NCBI GenBank assembly: GCA_020558355.1
Contig: JAJCKG010000019.1
Location: 1 to 46,164, forward strand
Length of the DNA stretch: 46,164 bases
Reading direction: 5' to 3'
From: a bacterium 210820-DFI.6.37
GTDB lineage: Bacteria > Bacillota > Clostridia > Peptostreptococcales > Anaerovoracaceae
Under the pieces are notes generated by a model. It saw nothing but the letters and a program-made list of their open reading frames with translations, had not been told where the DNA came from and ran no database searches. Of this stretch, positions 26,112-34,823 are shown piece after piece. The stretch's first letter is position 1. The number at the start of each line of letters is the position of its first letter. A program made the position numbers and the translations under genes.

Positions 26112-26149
26112 TTTGCGGTAATTTCAAGGCTATTATATGTCACCGCAAA
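26112..26149. promoter_or_regulatory. Inverted repeat upstream of the recombinase gene
   Basis: TTTGCGGT (26112-26119) and ACCGCAAA (26142-26149) are perfect eight-base arms 22 bases apart, about 45 bases before the recombinase ATG and just upstream of a TATAAT at about 26160-26165. It may be an operator or a recombination-site relic. Confidence 0.35.
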
Positions 26150-26193
26150 CGTGCAATACTATAATAAGAGAACCAGATTTAAGGAGGGAAATT

Positions 26194-27120
26194 ATGAAAG
26201 TAACAGAAACCATGGTAACATCCTATCTCACGTATTGCCGCCGGCAAAAGAACCTCAGCCCGAAAACGCTGAAAGCCTATCAGTGCGATCTTCATCAGTT
26301 TCTTCGCTTTATGGAGACGCAAAATTTTTCTTTAGACCGCGCGGCGCTGGACGCCTATATCCAGGCCCTGCATCAAAACTACCAGCCCCGAAGTATTCAG
26401 CGCAAGCTGATGAGCCTGAAAGCCTTTTGCAGTTATCTGGTCTATGAGGACATTTTAGAGGAAACGCCCTTTGCTAAGGTAAGAACCCAGTTCCGCCAGC
26501 CTCGTCAGCTTCCCAGAACCATTCCCCTTACAACAATACAAGCTCTGTTTACCGCGGCTTACGCCCAGCTGGACCAGCTGGAGCCCGGTTCTTACCAGTA
26601 CAGGGCCGCTCTACGGGATATCGCGGTTTTGGAGCTGCTCTTCGCGACAGGCATACGGGTGTCCGAATTATGTTCTTTAAAGCCTCAGGATATGAATCTC
26701 GAGGAAGGAAGCTTTACAGTCTTTGGGAAGGGTGCGAAAGAGCGGGTCCTTCATGTGGGAACTTCCGCGGCAATGGAAGCGCTGGTTCAGTATGAAAAAG
26801 CTTTTCGAAAGCAGATCAAGGCGCTGGGATACTTCTTTGTTAACCGTCAAAATTCCAGGCTTTCCGATCAGTCTGTCCGGCTTATGATTCAAAAATATTC
26901 CCAGCTTGCGGGAATCAGCCTTCACATCACGCCTCACATGTTCCGCCATTCCTTTGCCACCCTTTTGCTGGAGGAGGATGTGGATATCCGCTATATTCAG
27001 CAATTTCTGGGCCACAGCTCTATTACTACTACGCAGATCTACACCCATGTGTCCACTAGCAGGCAAAAACAGATTTTACAGACGAAGCATCCCAGAAGCC
27101 GGCTGAATGTTCACAGATAG
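26194..27120 (+). CDS. Tyrosine recombinase, XerC/XerD type
   Basis: 308 residues from ATG 26194 (AAGGAGGG five bases upstream). N-terminal SAM-like core-binding domain about 1-90 (LSPKTLKAYQCDLHQFLRF); catalytic domain about 110-300 with Arg in ATGIRVSELCSL, HMFRHSFAT (HxxR), GHSSITTTQIYTHV (final His and the tyrosine nucleophile). Length fits chromosome-dimer or element-resolving Xer enzymes rather than large phage integrases. It could be a housekeeping Xer or the mover of the nearby island; no clear att or dif site is assigned. Confidence 0.88.
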   Translation: MKVTETMVTSYLTYCRRQKNLSPKTLKAYQCDLHQFLRFMETQNFSLDRAALDAYIQALHQNYQPRSIQRKLMSLKAFCSYLVYEDILEETPFAKVRTQFRQPRQLPRTIPLTTIQALFTAAYAQLDQLEPGSYQYRAALRDIAVLELLFATGIRVSELCSLKPQDMNLEEGSFTVFGKGAKERVLHVGTSAAMEALVQYEKAFRKQIKALGYFFVNRQNSRLSDQSVRLMIQKYSQLAGISLHITPHMFRHSFATLLLEEDVDIRYIQQFLGHSSITTTQIYTHVSTSRQKQILQTKHPRSRLNVHR

Positions 27121-27265
27121 CCGGAATTGCCATTTGCGGAAGATAGCCCTGGGGATATTTGCTTATTTGCGCAATATTTAGTTTAATTTCAAAGAATAAA
27201 CTAAATAAACAAAATGTTTTTGCTTGTTTTTAGTTTATTTTTTAACTTCAAAAATAGGTATTATG

Positions 27266-27307
27266 CGTTAGTGGATATCACTAACGGATAATTATGAATT
27301 ATCCGTT
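27266..27307. promoter_or_regulatory. Two overlapping palindromes upstream of the surface protein gene
   Basis: Palindrome 1: CGTTAGTG and CACTAACG (27266-27273, 27279-27286). Palindrome 2: eleven-base perfect arms 27283-27293 and 27297-27307 around ATG. They share four bases, so only one hairpin can form at a time. They lie 70-110 bases before the surface protein start; a TATAAT at 27350-27355 lies downstream, suggesting operator rather than leader function. Confidence 0.45.
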
Positions 27308-27377
27308 GTACATAAGATTCAAAAATTCTTCTATAACCAGTATATCCATTATAATCCAAACTTGAGGAGGAACAAGC

Positions 27378-30300
27378 ATGAAAAAGAAATTAATTGCTGC
27401 CGTGACCTCGCTGGTCATGGTCGCAACCTTGGCGCCATCGGCGACAGTCTTTGCCGATACAAATACCGCGTCAACTGGTACGGCAACTGCCGTAACAGCG
27501 GAAGAGGTAACAGTAACGTCAGTAGTGGACCTTATTAAAGCTATTGGCGCGACTAAAACATATTCCGCTGAACAGAAAGCAAGGATCGAAAATGCCAGAG
27601 CCGCCTATGAAAAGCTGAGCGATTTTGATAAGCAGTCAGTAGGGAGTTATTATACAACATTAACTGCTGCGGAAAGGACTTACGAAGGCTATGCAGCGAA
27701 GCTCAAGGCGGTTGAGGATGCTATTGATAACGTGGGAGACACCGTTGTTGCCAAAGACTATGAGAAAGACGGAGTTGTCACAAAAGCTAAAACCGCTGTT
27801 GGTGGCCTGAGTAGTGGCATGAGCATAACTAATATAGATAAAGCGAGAGCGGAGAAGTATGCGGCGCTGACAGACCAGGATAGCTTAAAAAATGCCATTG
27901 ACGCTATTGACGCTATTGCCGCAATTGATACAGATATGGATGGTACGCCTGACGGAATTACTGAAAGTAACTTTAATGAACAAAGCACAGCAAACTTAAT
28001 CGCCGCCGCTAAGACGGCCTATGACACCCTTTCTCCTGCGCAGAAGACCATGGCAGGCAACTACGCAATCCTGGATCTGGCCAATAGAACGGTCACAAAA
28101 TATACGAACGCAGTTAACTTGAATGGCCTGTTAGATGTTGCTGATTTTAAAAATACTATCGGCACAGGTGAAAATGAGGTTTCTGTTGAAAAAGCTCAGG
28201 CCGCGTATGATGCCGCCAACGAGGCGTATAAAGCATTATCGGAAACCTTAAAGGGAAAAGCAACAGCGGCAAAGAGCAAGCTTGATGCCAGAGCAAAGAA
28301 AATTACTAACTATAATACAACCGTTGCCAGCAAGGCGGCGGTAGACGCTGTTACAGCAAAGATCAAAGCGCTGCCAGAAGCTTCGGATGTTACTTTAGCG
28401 GATGAAGCCGCAATCAAAGACGCAGCGGCGGCATACGGAAAATTAACCGTAGCGCAAAAGCAGGAAATTTCTGACAGCCACTCTTCTAAGCTGGAAGAAG
28501 TACAGAATGCGCTTACGAAAAAAATCGAAGCCCTCTCTACTGCTGAACGGGCAAAGAGAGTCACCGATCTGATTGCGAAGCTTCCAGCTACAACAGCGGA
28601 AGTCACCAGAGCGGATAAGGCCACTGCGGAAGCCGCAAGAGTAGAGTATAATACTGGCACCGCACAAATGGTCGTAGCAAGTGGAAAGATCAACGGTACA
28701 CCTGACGATTGGCAGAAGGCAATTGGTGATAGCGAAATAACTCGGCTGCAGGCAGCCCTTCAATTTATCGCCGCGGCAGAAAAGACAGATAAGGACACTT
28801 TATCAAAATTGGCAGCGTCAGAGGCTTATGCAGCTGTAATGTCTGTTACAACCCCTGAGGAGCTGGAAGCGGCCAAAAAGGCTGTTGCTAACGCTGAAAA
28901 AGCTCTCTCTGACGCAAACAGCTATGTAAAAGAGGACTTTGCTGCAGAAAAGTATAATACGCAAAGAGAAAACCTTGCCACGACAAAGCAGGCTATTGCG
29001 GACTACGAAGGCAAAACGAGCGAAGAAAACAAAGCTGCCGCAAAGAATATCATTGAGGCAATGAAAGGACTGCCATCTGCGGCGAGTATCAAGGCGGACG
29101 ATCTGGCCACTGTAAAAGCGGCTGTAGACCCTATAACAAAAGATTATGAGGCGGCAAACATTTATGTTAAGGCCATGGTTGAAGCTGATGCTACTGTATG
29201 GAAGTACTATCAGGCTGTACTTAGTCAAATCAAGACTCTTGAAGACCAGGCTGCCGCTCCTGAAATCGTAGCCATGATTAAGAACCTTACCATTATTGCT
29301 GAGGACGCTGATAAAGCAACCATCGACGCGGCCCGGGCGGCAAACAAAACAGCCCGCGCTAATCTGGAAGCGTTATCTGACGACCAGCAGGCTCTGGTAA
29401 GCAATGTAAGCAAACTGGCGCAGGCGGAAGCCGCGGTTGACACCGCTATCAAGAATCTGATCGATAAGGAAATCGCAAAAATCGGTAACATTACAGCTGA
29501 TTTAAGCGCCGCTCAGATCGACACCATCAACACCATTACTGCGCTTGTTAATGAATACGGTGTAGATCTAACGAATGAGCCGACATATCCGACATATACA
29601 AAGGCTAAAGAGAAATTGGACCAGACCTTAAAAGATCAGGCAGAAAAAGAGGCTGCTGCTGTAAACACTGGTATCACAAACCTTCCTGCCACAATTGACA
29701 AGACGGTAAGCGAGTCCGTTGTTGCTCTTTATGAACAGTATCAGGCTCTCAGCGACGCAGCGAAAGCAAAAGTTACAGCGGAAGATGCGGCAAAACTGTC
29801 CGCCGCTTATGATAAAGCCATCGTTCTGATCCTGGACAAAGCGGAAATTACAGTAGACGCTTCCCAGATCTACACTGGCAGCGAAGTAAAGCCGGCTGTT
29901 ATTGTAAAGGACGCAAAGGGCGCGATCATTGACGCAGCTCAGTACGAAGTATACTATGACAACAATGTTTCCACAGGAACCGCAACAGTAGCTGTTGTTC
30001 CAACAGAAAACAGCGCCTACACCGGAACAGTAAAAGCAACCTTTGAAATCAAGGCTGCCGCTATCGAAAACGCGGATATAAGCGGAATCGCAGCGAAAAC
30101 TTATACCGGAAAAGCACAGACCCAGGCGGTCAAAGTCGTTGTAAACGGCAGAACCTTAGAAGAAAACACGGATTATACAGTTGCTTATAAAGACAACACC
30201 CAGGCTGGAACCGCAACGGTAACTATTACAGCAAAGGGAAATTATACCGGAACTGTAGAAAAGACCTTTGAAATCAAAGCCGCCGCTGTTAAATCCGCAA

Positions 30301-30773
30301 AGGTAAGCGGAATCGCGGCAAAAACTTATACCGGAAAAGCGCGCACCCAGGCGGTCAAAGTCGTTGTAAACGGCAAAACTCTGGTAAAGGGCACTGACTA
30401 CACAGTTACTTATAAGAATAACAAAAACGTTGGAAAAGCAACGGTAACCATTACAGCAAAAGGAAACTATACTGGAACAATCACAAAGACCTTTATAGTA
30501 AAACCTGCGAAAGAAACCATTACAAGCCTGAAAAAGGGCACGAAGAAATTCACTGTAAAATACAAAAAGCAGGCTGGAGCAAGCTATCAGATTTACTACA
30601 AGACAAGCGGCTCAAAAGCGAAAACAGTGAAGACTTCTTCCGTAAGCAAAACCATCAAAAAGCTGAAGGGCGGAAAGACTTATACCGTAAAAGTACGCGC
30701 TTATAAGAAGATCGATGGAAAGACTTACTATGGCTCCTACAGTAAGGCTAAGAAAGTAAAAGTAAGAAAATAA
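27378..30773 (+). CDS. Large secreted surface protein: helical repeats, MBG-like repeats and Fn3-like end
   Basis: 1131 residues with a clear signal peptide (MKKKLIAAVTSLVMV to about residue 27). Residues about 45-820 are alpha-helical repeats of about 70-90 residues with the pattern AR-AY-xL-(x)n-Q-xxV-(x)n-L-xxAE. Residues about 825-1050 hold three MBG/Ig-like units (YTGTVKATFEIKA, YTGTVEKTFEIKA, YTGTITKTFIVKP); the last two share near-identical DNA. The final 85 residues resemble a fibronectin III fold (YQIYYKTSG, YTVKVRAYKK). GAGGAGG precedes the ATG. No sortase, S-layer-homology or choline-binding anchor is seen, so attachment to the wall is unclear. Likely an adhesin or surface-scaffold protein. 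Confidence 0.82.
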   Translation: MKKKLIAAVTSLVMVATLAPSATVFADTNTASTGTATAVTAEEVTVTSVVDLIKAIGATKTYSAEQKARIENARAAYEKLSDFDKQSVGSYYTTLTAAERTYEGYAAKLKAVEDAIDNVGDTVVAKDYEKDGVVTKAKTAVGGLSSGMSITNIDKARAEKYAALTDQDSLKNAIDAIDAIAAIDTDMDGTPDGITESNFNEQSTANLIAAAKTAYDTLSPAQKTMAGNYAILDLANRTVTKYTNAVNLNGLLDVADFKNTIGTGENEVSVEKAQAAYDAANEAYKALSETLKGKATAAKSKLDARAKKITNYNTTVASKAAVDAVTAKIKALPEASDVTLADEAAIKDAAAAYGKLTVAQKQEISDSHSSKLEEVQNALTKKIEALSTAERAKRVTDLIAKLPATTAEVTRADKATAEAARVEYNTGTAQMVVASGKINGTPDDWQKAIGDSEITRLQAALQFIAAAEKTDKDTLSKLAASEAYAAVMSVTTPEELEAAKKAVANAEKALSDANSYVKEDFAAEKYNTQRENLATTKQAIADYEGKTSEENKAAAKNIIEAMKGLPSAASIKADDLATVKAAVDPITKDYEAANIYVKAMVEADATVWKYYQAVLSQIKTLEDQAAAPEIVAMIKNLTIIAEDADKATIDAARAANKTARANLEALSDDQQALVSNVSKLAQAEAAVDTAIKNLIDKEIAKIGNITADLSAAQIDTINTITALVNEYGVDLTNEPTYPTYTKAKEKLDQTLKDQAEKEAAAVNTGITNLPATIDKTVSESVVALYEQYQALSDAAKAKVTAEDAAKLSAAYDKAIVLILDKAEITVDASQIYTGSEVKPAVIVKDAKGAIIDAAQYEVYYDNNVSTGTATVAVVPTENSAYTGTVKATFEIKAAAIENADISGIAAKTYTGKAQTQAVKVVVNGRTLEENTDYTVAYKDNTQAGTATVTITAKGNYTGTVEKTFEIKAAAVKSAKVSGIAAKTYTGKARTQAVKVVVNGKTLVKGTDYTVTYKNNKNVGKATVTITAKGNYTGTITKTFIVKPAKETITSLKKGTKKFTVKYKKQAGASYQIYYKTSGSKAKTVKTSSVSKTIKKLKGGKTYTVKVRAYKKIDGKTYYGSYSKAKKVKVRK
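30081..30380 (+). repeat. Near-identical 225-base tandem repeat inside the surface protein gene
   Basis: Bases 30081-30155 and 30306-30380 differ at only a few positions and are offset by exactly 225 bases (75 codons), encoding SGIAAKTYTGKA and QAVKVVVNG in both. Repeat number may vary between strains. Confidence 0.8.
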
Positions 30774-30800
30774 CACCACTCGCTTTTTAGCAACACGAAA

Positions 30801-30852
30801 AGAAGACCGGAAATGTGGATTGTCATAACAGACCGTCCACTTCCGGTCTTCT
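30801..30852 (+). terminator. Terminator of the surface protein gene
   Basis: Twelve-base arms (30801-30812 and 30841-30852) plus an inner GTGGA/TCCAC pair, followed by TTTTT. Confidence 0.9.
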
Positions 30853-30922
30853 TTTTTCTGAAAGCACGATTAAAACCGGCCTACAACAGCGCAGACCGGT
30901 TTTCCTTAATATTCCTTAAATT

Positions 30923-30943
30923 ACGGATAATTCATAAATATCC
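30923..30943. repeat. Degenerate copy of the upstream palindrome
   Basis: ACGGATAATT followed by an imperfect right arm repeats the element found at 27283-27307 upstream of the surface protein gene, so related sequences lie on both sides of that gene. The stretch 30853-31031 otherwise holds only AT-rich sequence. Confidence 0.35.
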
Positions 30944-31031
30944 TTCTATTAACAATCACAACACAAATATACCACGCTAATTTTCACTTGTCAATCAGGA
31001 ACCGACATTTTTTGTAAACTTTTGTCCTATT

Positions 31032-31706
31032 TTATTCCCGATTCATCACTTTTCGCTCGAATCGCTCCACATCAGCAAACCTTCCCAGCACAAGGATCGC
31101 ATCGTCTTCCTTTAAAATTTCATCCTGTCCAAAAGAAAGAATCGTCCGGTTCGGCTCCTGCTCCAGAGCCACCATTTTCAAATCAAATTTTTCCAGATGC
31201 AGATCCTGAACCGTTTTTCCGCATAGTCTTTTGCAGACTTTAATTTCAGAAATCACATAATCCCCGTTGAGCTGCATAATATCCAGCGCTTTAGAGCCCA
31301 GCAGCACCGCTGCGAGTCTGGTGGCGGTTTCCATTTCCGGCCGGACTACTTCAGCTCCGATCCGCTCCAGGATCGCTCCGTGTTCAATGCTGTCCGCCTT
31401 GGCGATGACCCGGGGCACGCCCAGGTTTAATACATTCAATGTTGTAAGCAGATTCACGTCCACCTTTTCGCCGATGCAGACGACAACCGTTTCACATTCC
31501 CCAATGCCGGTTTCCTCCAGCGCGTCCTTTGTAAGCTTGCCCAGCCGGAACGCGTCCTGCGCGTAATTTCTCACCTGCCGCAGCTTGTTTTCATCGCCGT
31601 CAATGACCAGCACCTCCGCGCCGGATTCCGCCAGCGTCTTTGTCAGCGCCATGCCGAACCGGCCAAGTCCGATAATCCCAAAACCAGATTTATTGTCTTC
31701 TCTCAC
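31032..31706 (-). CDS. ktrA: Ktr/Trk potassium uptake regulatory subunit
   Basis: 224-residue cytoplasmic RCK protein with an N-terminal TrkA-N Rossmann domain (FGIIGLGRFGMALTKTL, DGDENKL) that binds NAD(H) or ATP/ADP, and a TrkA-C domain from about residue 140. It starts with GTG at 31706, with AAGGAGGAG six bases upstream. It gates the membrane subunit encoded 15 bases upstream in the same operon. Confidence 0.93.
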   Translation of the reverse strand: MREDNKSGFGIIGLGRFGMALTKTLAESGAEVLVIDGDENKLRQVRNYAQDAFRLGKLTKDALEETGIGECETVVVCIGEKVDVNLLTTLNVLNLGVPRVIAKADSIEHGAILERIGAEVVRPEMETATRLAAVLLGSKALDIMQLNGDYVISEIKVCKRLCGKTVQDLHLEKFDLKMVALEQEPNRTILSFGQDEILKEDDAILVLGRFADVERFERKVMNRE

Positions 31707-31721
31707 AGTAATCTCCTCCTT

Positions 31722-33017
31722 TTACCCAATTGTAATTTCCTCTTCTGAATACGTCCCTGCCGGAAGGTCTCTGCTGAGCCAGATGGTAGCAATGGTCAGC
31801 GGGCCGAGACGCCCTACAAACATGGTAGCGGAAATAATGATTTTGCTGGCGTCGCACAGGTCCGGCGTAATTCCCGTTGACAGCCCTGTAGTAGAAAAGC
31901 CGCTGACAACCTCAAACAAAATCGCTTCAAAGCTAAATTCCGGTTCCAGCATACATACGGCAAAGGTGCTGATGAGCACAACCTCTACCGCCATAGTCAA
32001 GACCAGAAAAGCCTTGGTCACTACAGCGTCCGGAATCTTTCTTCGGAAAGCGCCGCAGTGGCTGCTGGTAATAACGCTTCTCAGCTTTTGCAGCAGTACG
32101 AAGAATGTAGCCGTCTTGATACCGCCTCCTGTTGATCCCGGAGAAGCGCCGATAAACATGAGCACAATCAGCACTAAAAGCCCCGCTTTGCTCATTTCTC
32201 CAATAGGAATGCTGGCAAACCCCGCTGTTCTAGCGGAAACACTCTGAAAATAGGACTCCAGCCATGTAATATTTCTCCCTTCGGCCAGTTTTATCATCAG
32301 AGTTCCTCCCGCAATCAGCCCCAGCGTAGTGCAGATTACCGCCTTTGTATGTAAAGACCACTTTTTCGGCGGCTTTCTCGCTGCCAGCTCGCTGATGACA
32401 AAGAAGCCCAGACCTCCAAAAATAATCAGGCCGCTTGTAACGATACAAAGCCACGCGTCACCCCGATAATCCGTCAGGCTTTTGTAATCCCCCAAAACAT
32501 CGAAGCCCGCGTTATTAAACGCCGCAATGGAATGAAACACGCTCAGACCGGCAGCCTTGGCAGGCGCGTAGTCTCCGGAAAAGGTGACATAGCTCAAAAC
32601 AGCTCCCGCTGACTCAAAAGCCACAGTCACATAAGCCACCGCCTTTACTATACTCATCAGGTCCTTGCCGGAGCTTAAATTCAGAGATTCCTTCAAGATC
32701 CGCTGCTTTCCGATCCCCAGTCTGCCGCCTGCCGCCAGAGAAGCCACAACGCCGATGAATGTAATACTCAGACCGCCTACCTGAATCAGCGCCGCCAGAA
32801 CCACCTGCCCGAAAACAGAAAAATTAGATCCGGGATCGACGCAGACAAGGCCAGTTACACAGACCGCGCTGGTAGACGTAAAAAGGCTGTCTACAAAAGG
32901 GATCCCTTTTCCTGACACTGAAGAGACCGGAAGCATCAGAAGCCCTGTGCCTGTCGCAATGACCCCAAAAAAGCCCAGGACCACTAATCTCCGGGGCTTC
33001 AGTCTTTTTGATTTCAT
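31722..33017 (-). CDS. ktrB: Ktr/Trk potassium uptake membrane subunit
   Basis: 431 residues from ATG 33017 with GGGG about 11 bases upstream; the open frame continues upstream but that part overlaps the promoter. Four pore-loop repeats typical of TrkH/KtrB are visible: TSTSAVCVTGL, SIAAFNNAGFD, SVSARTAGFAS and SGFSTTGLS. It conducts potassium, usually with sodium or proton coupling, under control of KtrA. Confidence 0.93.
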   Translation of the reverse strand: MKSKRLKPRRLVVLGFFGVIATGTGLLMLPVSSVSGKGIPFVDSLFTSTSAVCVTGLVCVDPGSNFSVFGQVVLAALIQVGGLSITFIGVVASLAAGGRLGIGKQRILKESLNLSSGKDLMSIVKAVAYVTVAFESAGAVLSYVTFSGDYAPAKAAGLSVFHSIAAFNNAGFDVLGDYKSLTDYRGDAWLCIVTSGLIIFGGLGFFVISELAARKPPKKWSLHTKAVICTTLGLIAGGTLMIKLAEGRNITWLESYFQSVSARTAGFASIPIGEMSKAGLLVLIVLMFIGASPGSTGGGIKTATFFVLLQKLRSVITSSHCGAFRRKIPDAVVTKAFLVLTMAVEVVLISTFAVCMLEPEFSFEAILFEVVSGFSTTGLSTGITPDLCDASKIIISATMFVGRLGPLTIATIWLSRDLPAGTYSEEEITIG

Positions 33018-33083
33018 TTTGATCTTACCCCTTTCAAACTTGTAAAGCGGTGAAAATTCCCGCTTTCTTTCAATGCTGGGGCG

Positions 33084-33124
33084 ATTATAGCACAACACGG
33101 ACAAATATGATATATCTGTCCGTG
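33084..33124 (-). promoter_or_regulatory. ktrB promoter with overlapping inverted repeat
   Basis: A minus-strand TATAAT (33089 to 33084) lies about 67 bases before the ktrB start. Immediately upstream, CACGGACA (33096-33103) and TGTCCGTG (33117-33124) form a perfect inverted repeat with a 13-base spacer that covers the -35 zone. No good -35 hexamer is seen, as expected if an activator or repressor binds there. Confidence 0.5.
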
Positions 33125-33148
33125 CCAATTCTTTCTTCAATATTCGAC

Positions 33149-33826
33149 TCACTTTTTATTCTGAGAACAGTTCCGGCAGCCTTCCAGTCTTCCGAAGCAT
33201 TGACTGCACGCAAGAGGCGGCGGCGGCGATTTTTTCGCTGTTACAAAATACACTGCCGCAATGCTTTTAAGCGGAATCATAATTCCGGAATCCCGCACCG
33301 TTACGCCGATCCTCTTTAAATCCAGCGCTTTTGCAAATTTTTTTGTATCAGCAGAGGGCATTCCATAATATCCCGGGCCAAAAGGACAGCTCAGATACTG
33401 ATCTTTGGGAAGCATTGCGGTCAGGTCCCGTTCAAAAAGGGTCTTTGCTCCGTCCGCAAACGCGGTGCCCCATATATCCATATAAACCTGATCCCCTGTT
33501 TTCGTACTGTTTTTCAGAGTCCAGTCTCCTGCCGTAACGACGCACATCCATACATCCAGCGCCTCCTGAATGTAGGAAAAGCCGGGGCAGCAGATTCTAT
33601 CCCCCGCCGCAGTTACAGCTCCATTTTCATAGGCTTCCTTGCCAAGCCGCGCGCAGATAGCCCGCATTTTAAAATTTCCTTTTTCCCGTTCAAGAAGCCT
33701 TACTGCCTGGGCCATTCGCTTTCTATGCCGCTCTATGCCCGGATCAAAGCCGCACGCCTCAACGAAGAATTCCTCCGCGTGTGGAAAGCACTGGCTTTTA
33801 TCATAGCAGAAGACTTTATTTTCCAT
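33149..33826 (-). CDS. MetH-activation-domain-like protein of the methyltransferase operon
   Basis: 225 residues. The segment SCPFGPGYYGMP resembles the SAM-binding RxxxGY stretch of the methionine synthase activation domain, and the order GPGYxGMP, LDLKRIGV, MIPLKSIAAVYF matches stand-alone proteins annotated as B12-dependent methionine synthase activation homologues. The C-terminus carries two CxxC motifs (CSQC, CRNC) that could hold a metal or iron-sulfur cluster. Its start overlaps the UroD-type gene by 11 bases, so it is the fourth member of the operon. A role in corrinoid reactivation or methyl transfer is inferred; no RamA-type ferredoxin activator is present in the window. Confidence 0.72.
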   Translation of the reverse strand: MENKVFCYDKSQCFPHAEEFFVEACGFDPGIERHRKRMAQAVRLLEREKGNFKMRAICARLGKEAYENGAVTAAGDRICCPGFSYIQEALDVWMCVVTAGDWTLKNSTKTGDQVYMDIWGTAFADGAKTLFERDLTAMLPKDQYLSCPFGPGYYGMPSADTKKFAKALDLKRIGVTVRDSGIMIPLKSIAAVYFVTAKKSPPPPLACSQCFGRLEGCRNCSQNKK

Positions 33827-34823
33827 TATAAAAATCCTTTACTGCCGCAAAAAAGGCGTCGATGTTTTCCCAGTCTGCCTCCGGAGGGATATCGCAGCCA
33901 GAGGATATAACGAAATTGGGATAAACGGAACACTGCGCAAGAAGCTCTTCAACGGCCTGCCGCATAGATTCAGGCGTTCCTTTCGCAAACTGCTGTACCG
34001 GATCGATATTTCCCATAACCACGATATCTTCTGGAAACTGCTCCATCATAGCTTTCATATCAATGGCGTTGCCGAAATGATAAGCGTCACAGCCGGTATT
34101 TTTGATAGATTCTGCCATTTTTAAGGCAGCATTGCCGCAATTGTGATAGATTACAAGAAACTCCTGGTCCTTTACCGCCTCCGCGATTCTACGCACATAC
34201 GGCGCTGAAAACTTTTCTGCCAGTCTTGGGGAAATAAGTCCCGCGAGAGGCTCTGCCATAACAATGCCGTTTGCCCCGGTTTCCTTATATGCCTGAATAT
34301 ACTGAATCAGGAATTCCGTTGCTTTTTCAAGAACTGTATGAAGCAGCAGCGGATTCTTTTTGCAATAAATCATGGCTTTATTTACATCTACCAGTCTTCC
34401 CGCAAGAGAAAACGGTCCAATAACGCCCGCAAAGACAGGTCTGTCCTGAATCAGAGAAAGGGCCTTTTTCATCCCTTCAATATAAACCATAAGGCGTCCT
34501 GCCTCTAAAGAAGGAATTTCCAGCTTTTCCGCATCCTCCTGGTCCCTGACCAGAATTCCGGTAATCGTAGGTACTTCCATCTCAAACATTTTCACTTCCG
34601 CGCCAAAGGCCTGCGCTTCCAAAGACAGATCCATAAAGCTTACAGACGCCAGAGAATCCACTCGATCCGCCACAGCCTTCATGCCCGCGGCCTGCGTACT
34701 GCTGTCTGAAACAAGCTGGTCAACACGCGCGTCCAGCAGCTGTACGCATGGAAAAGACAGAATCGGCATGGGTTTTTTCACCGGACTTTCTTTTATTTCT
34801 CTCAGCCATTTACGCATATCCAT
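33816..34823 (-). CDS. UroD-family methylcorrinoid methyltransferase (MtaA/MtbA-like)
   Basis: 335 residues with the uroporphyrinogen-decarboxylase fold. The zinc site of MtaA/MtbA-type enzymes is visible: YHNCGNA (His and Cys) and a later Cys in SSGCDIPPEA. The family moves a methyl group from a methylated corrinoid protein to a thiol or pterin acceptor. The acceptor in this non-methanogen is unknown; tetrahydrofolate is plausible. Its ATG overlaps the corrinoid-protein stop by one base (TAATG). Confidence 0.85.
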   Translation of the reverse strand: MDMRKWLREIKESPVKKPMPILSFPCVQLLDARVDQLVSDSSTQAAGMKAVADRVDSLASVSFMDLSLEAQAFGAEVKMFEMEVPTITGILVRDQEDAEKLEIPSLEAGRLMVYIEGMKKALSLIQDRPVFAGVIGPFSLAGRLVDVNKAMIYCKKNPLLLHTVLEKATEFLIQYIQAYKETGANGIVMAEPLAGLISPRLAEKFSAPYVRRIAEAVKDQEFLVIYHNCGNAALKMAESIKNTGCDAYHFGNAIDMKAMMEQFPEDIVVMGNIDPVQQFAKGTPESMRQAVEELLAQCSVYPNFVISSGCDIPPEADWENIDAFFAAVKDFYNGK

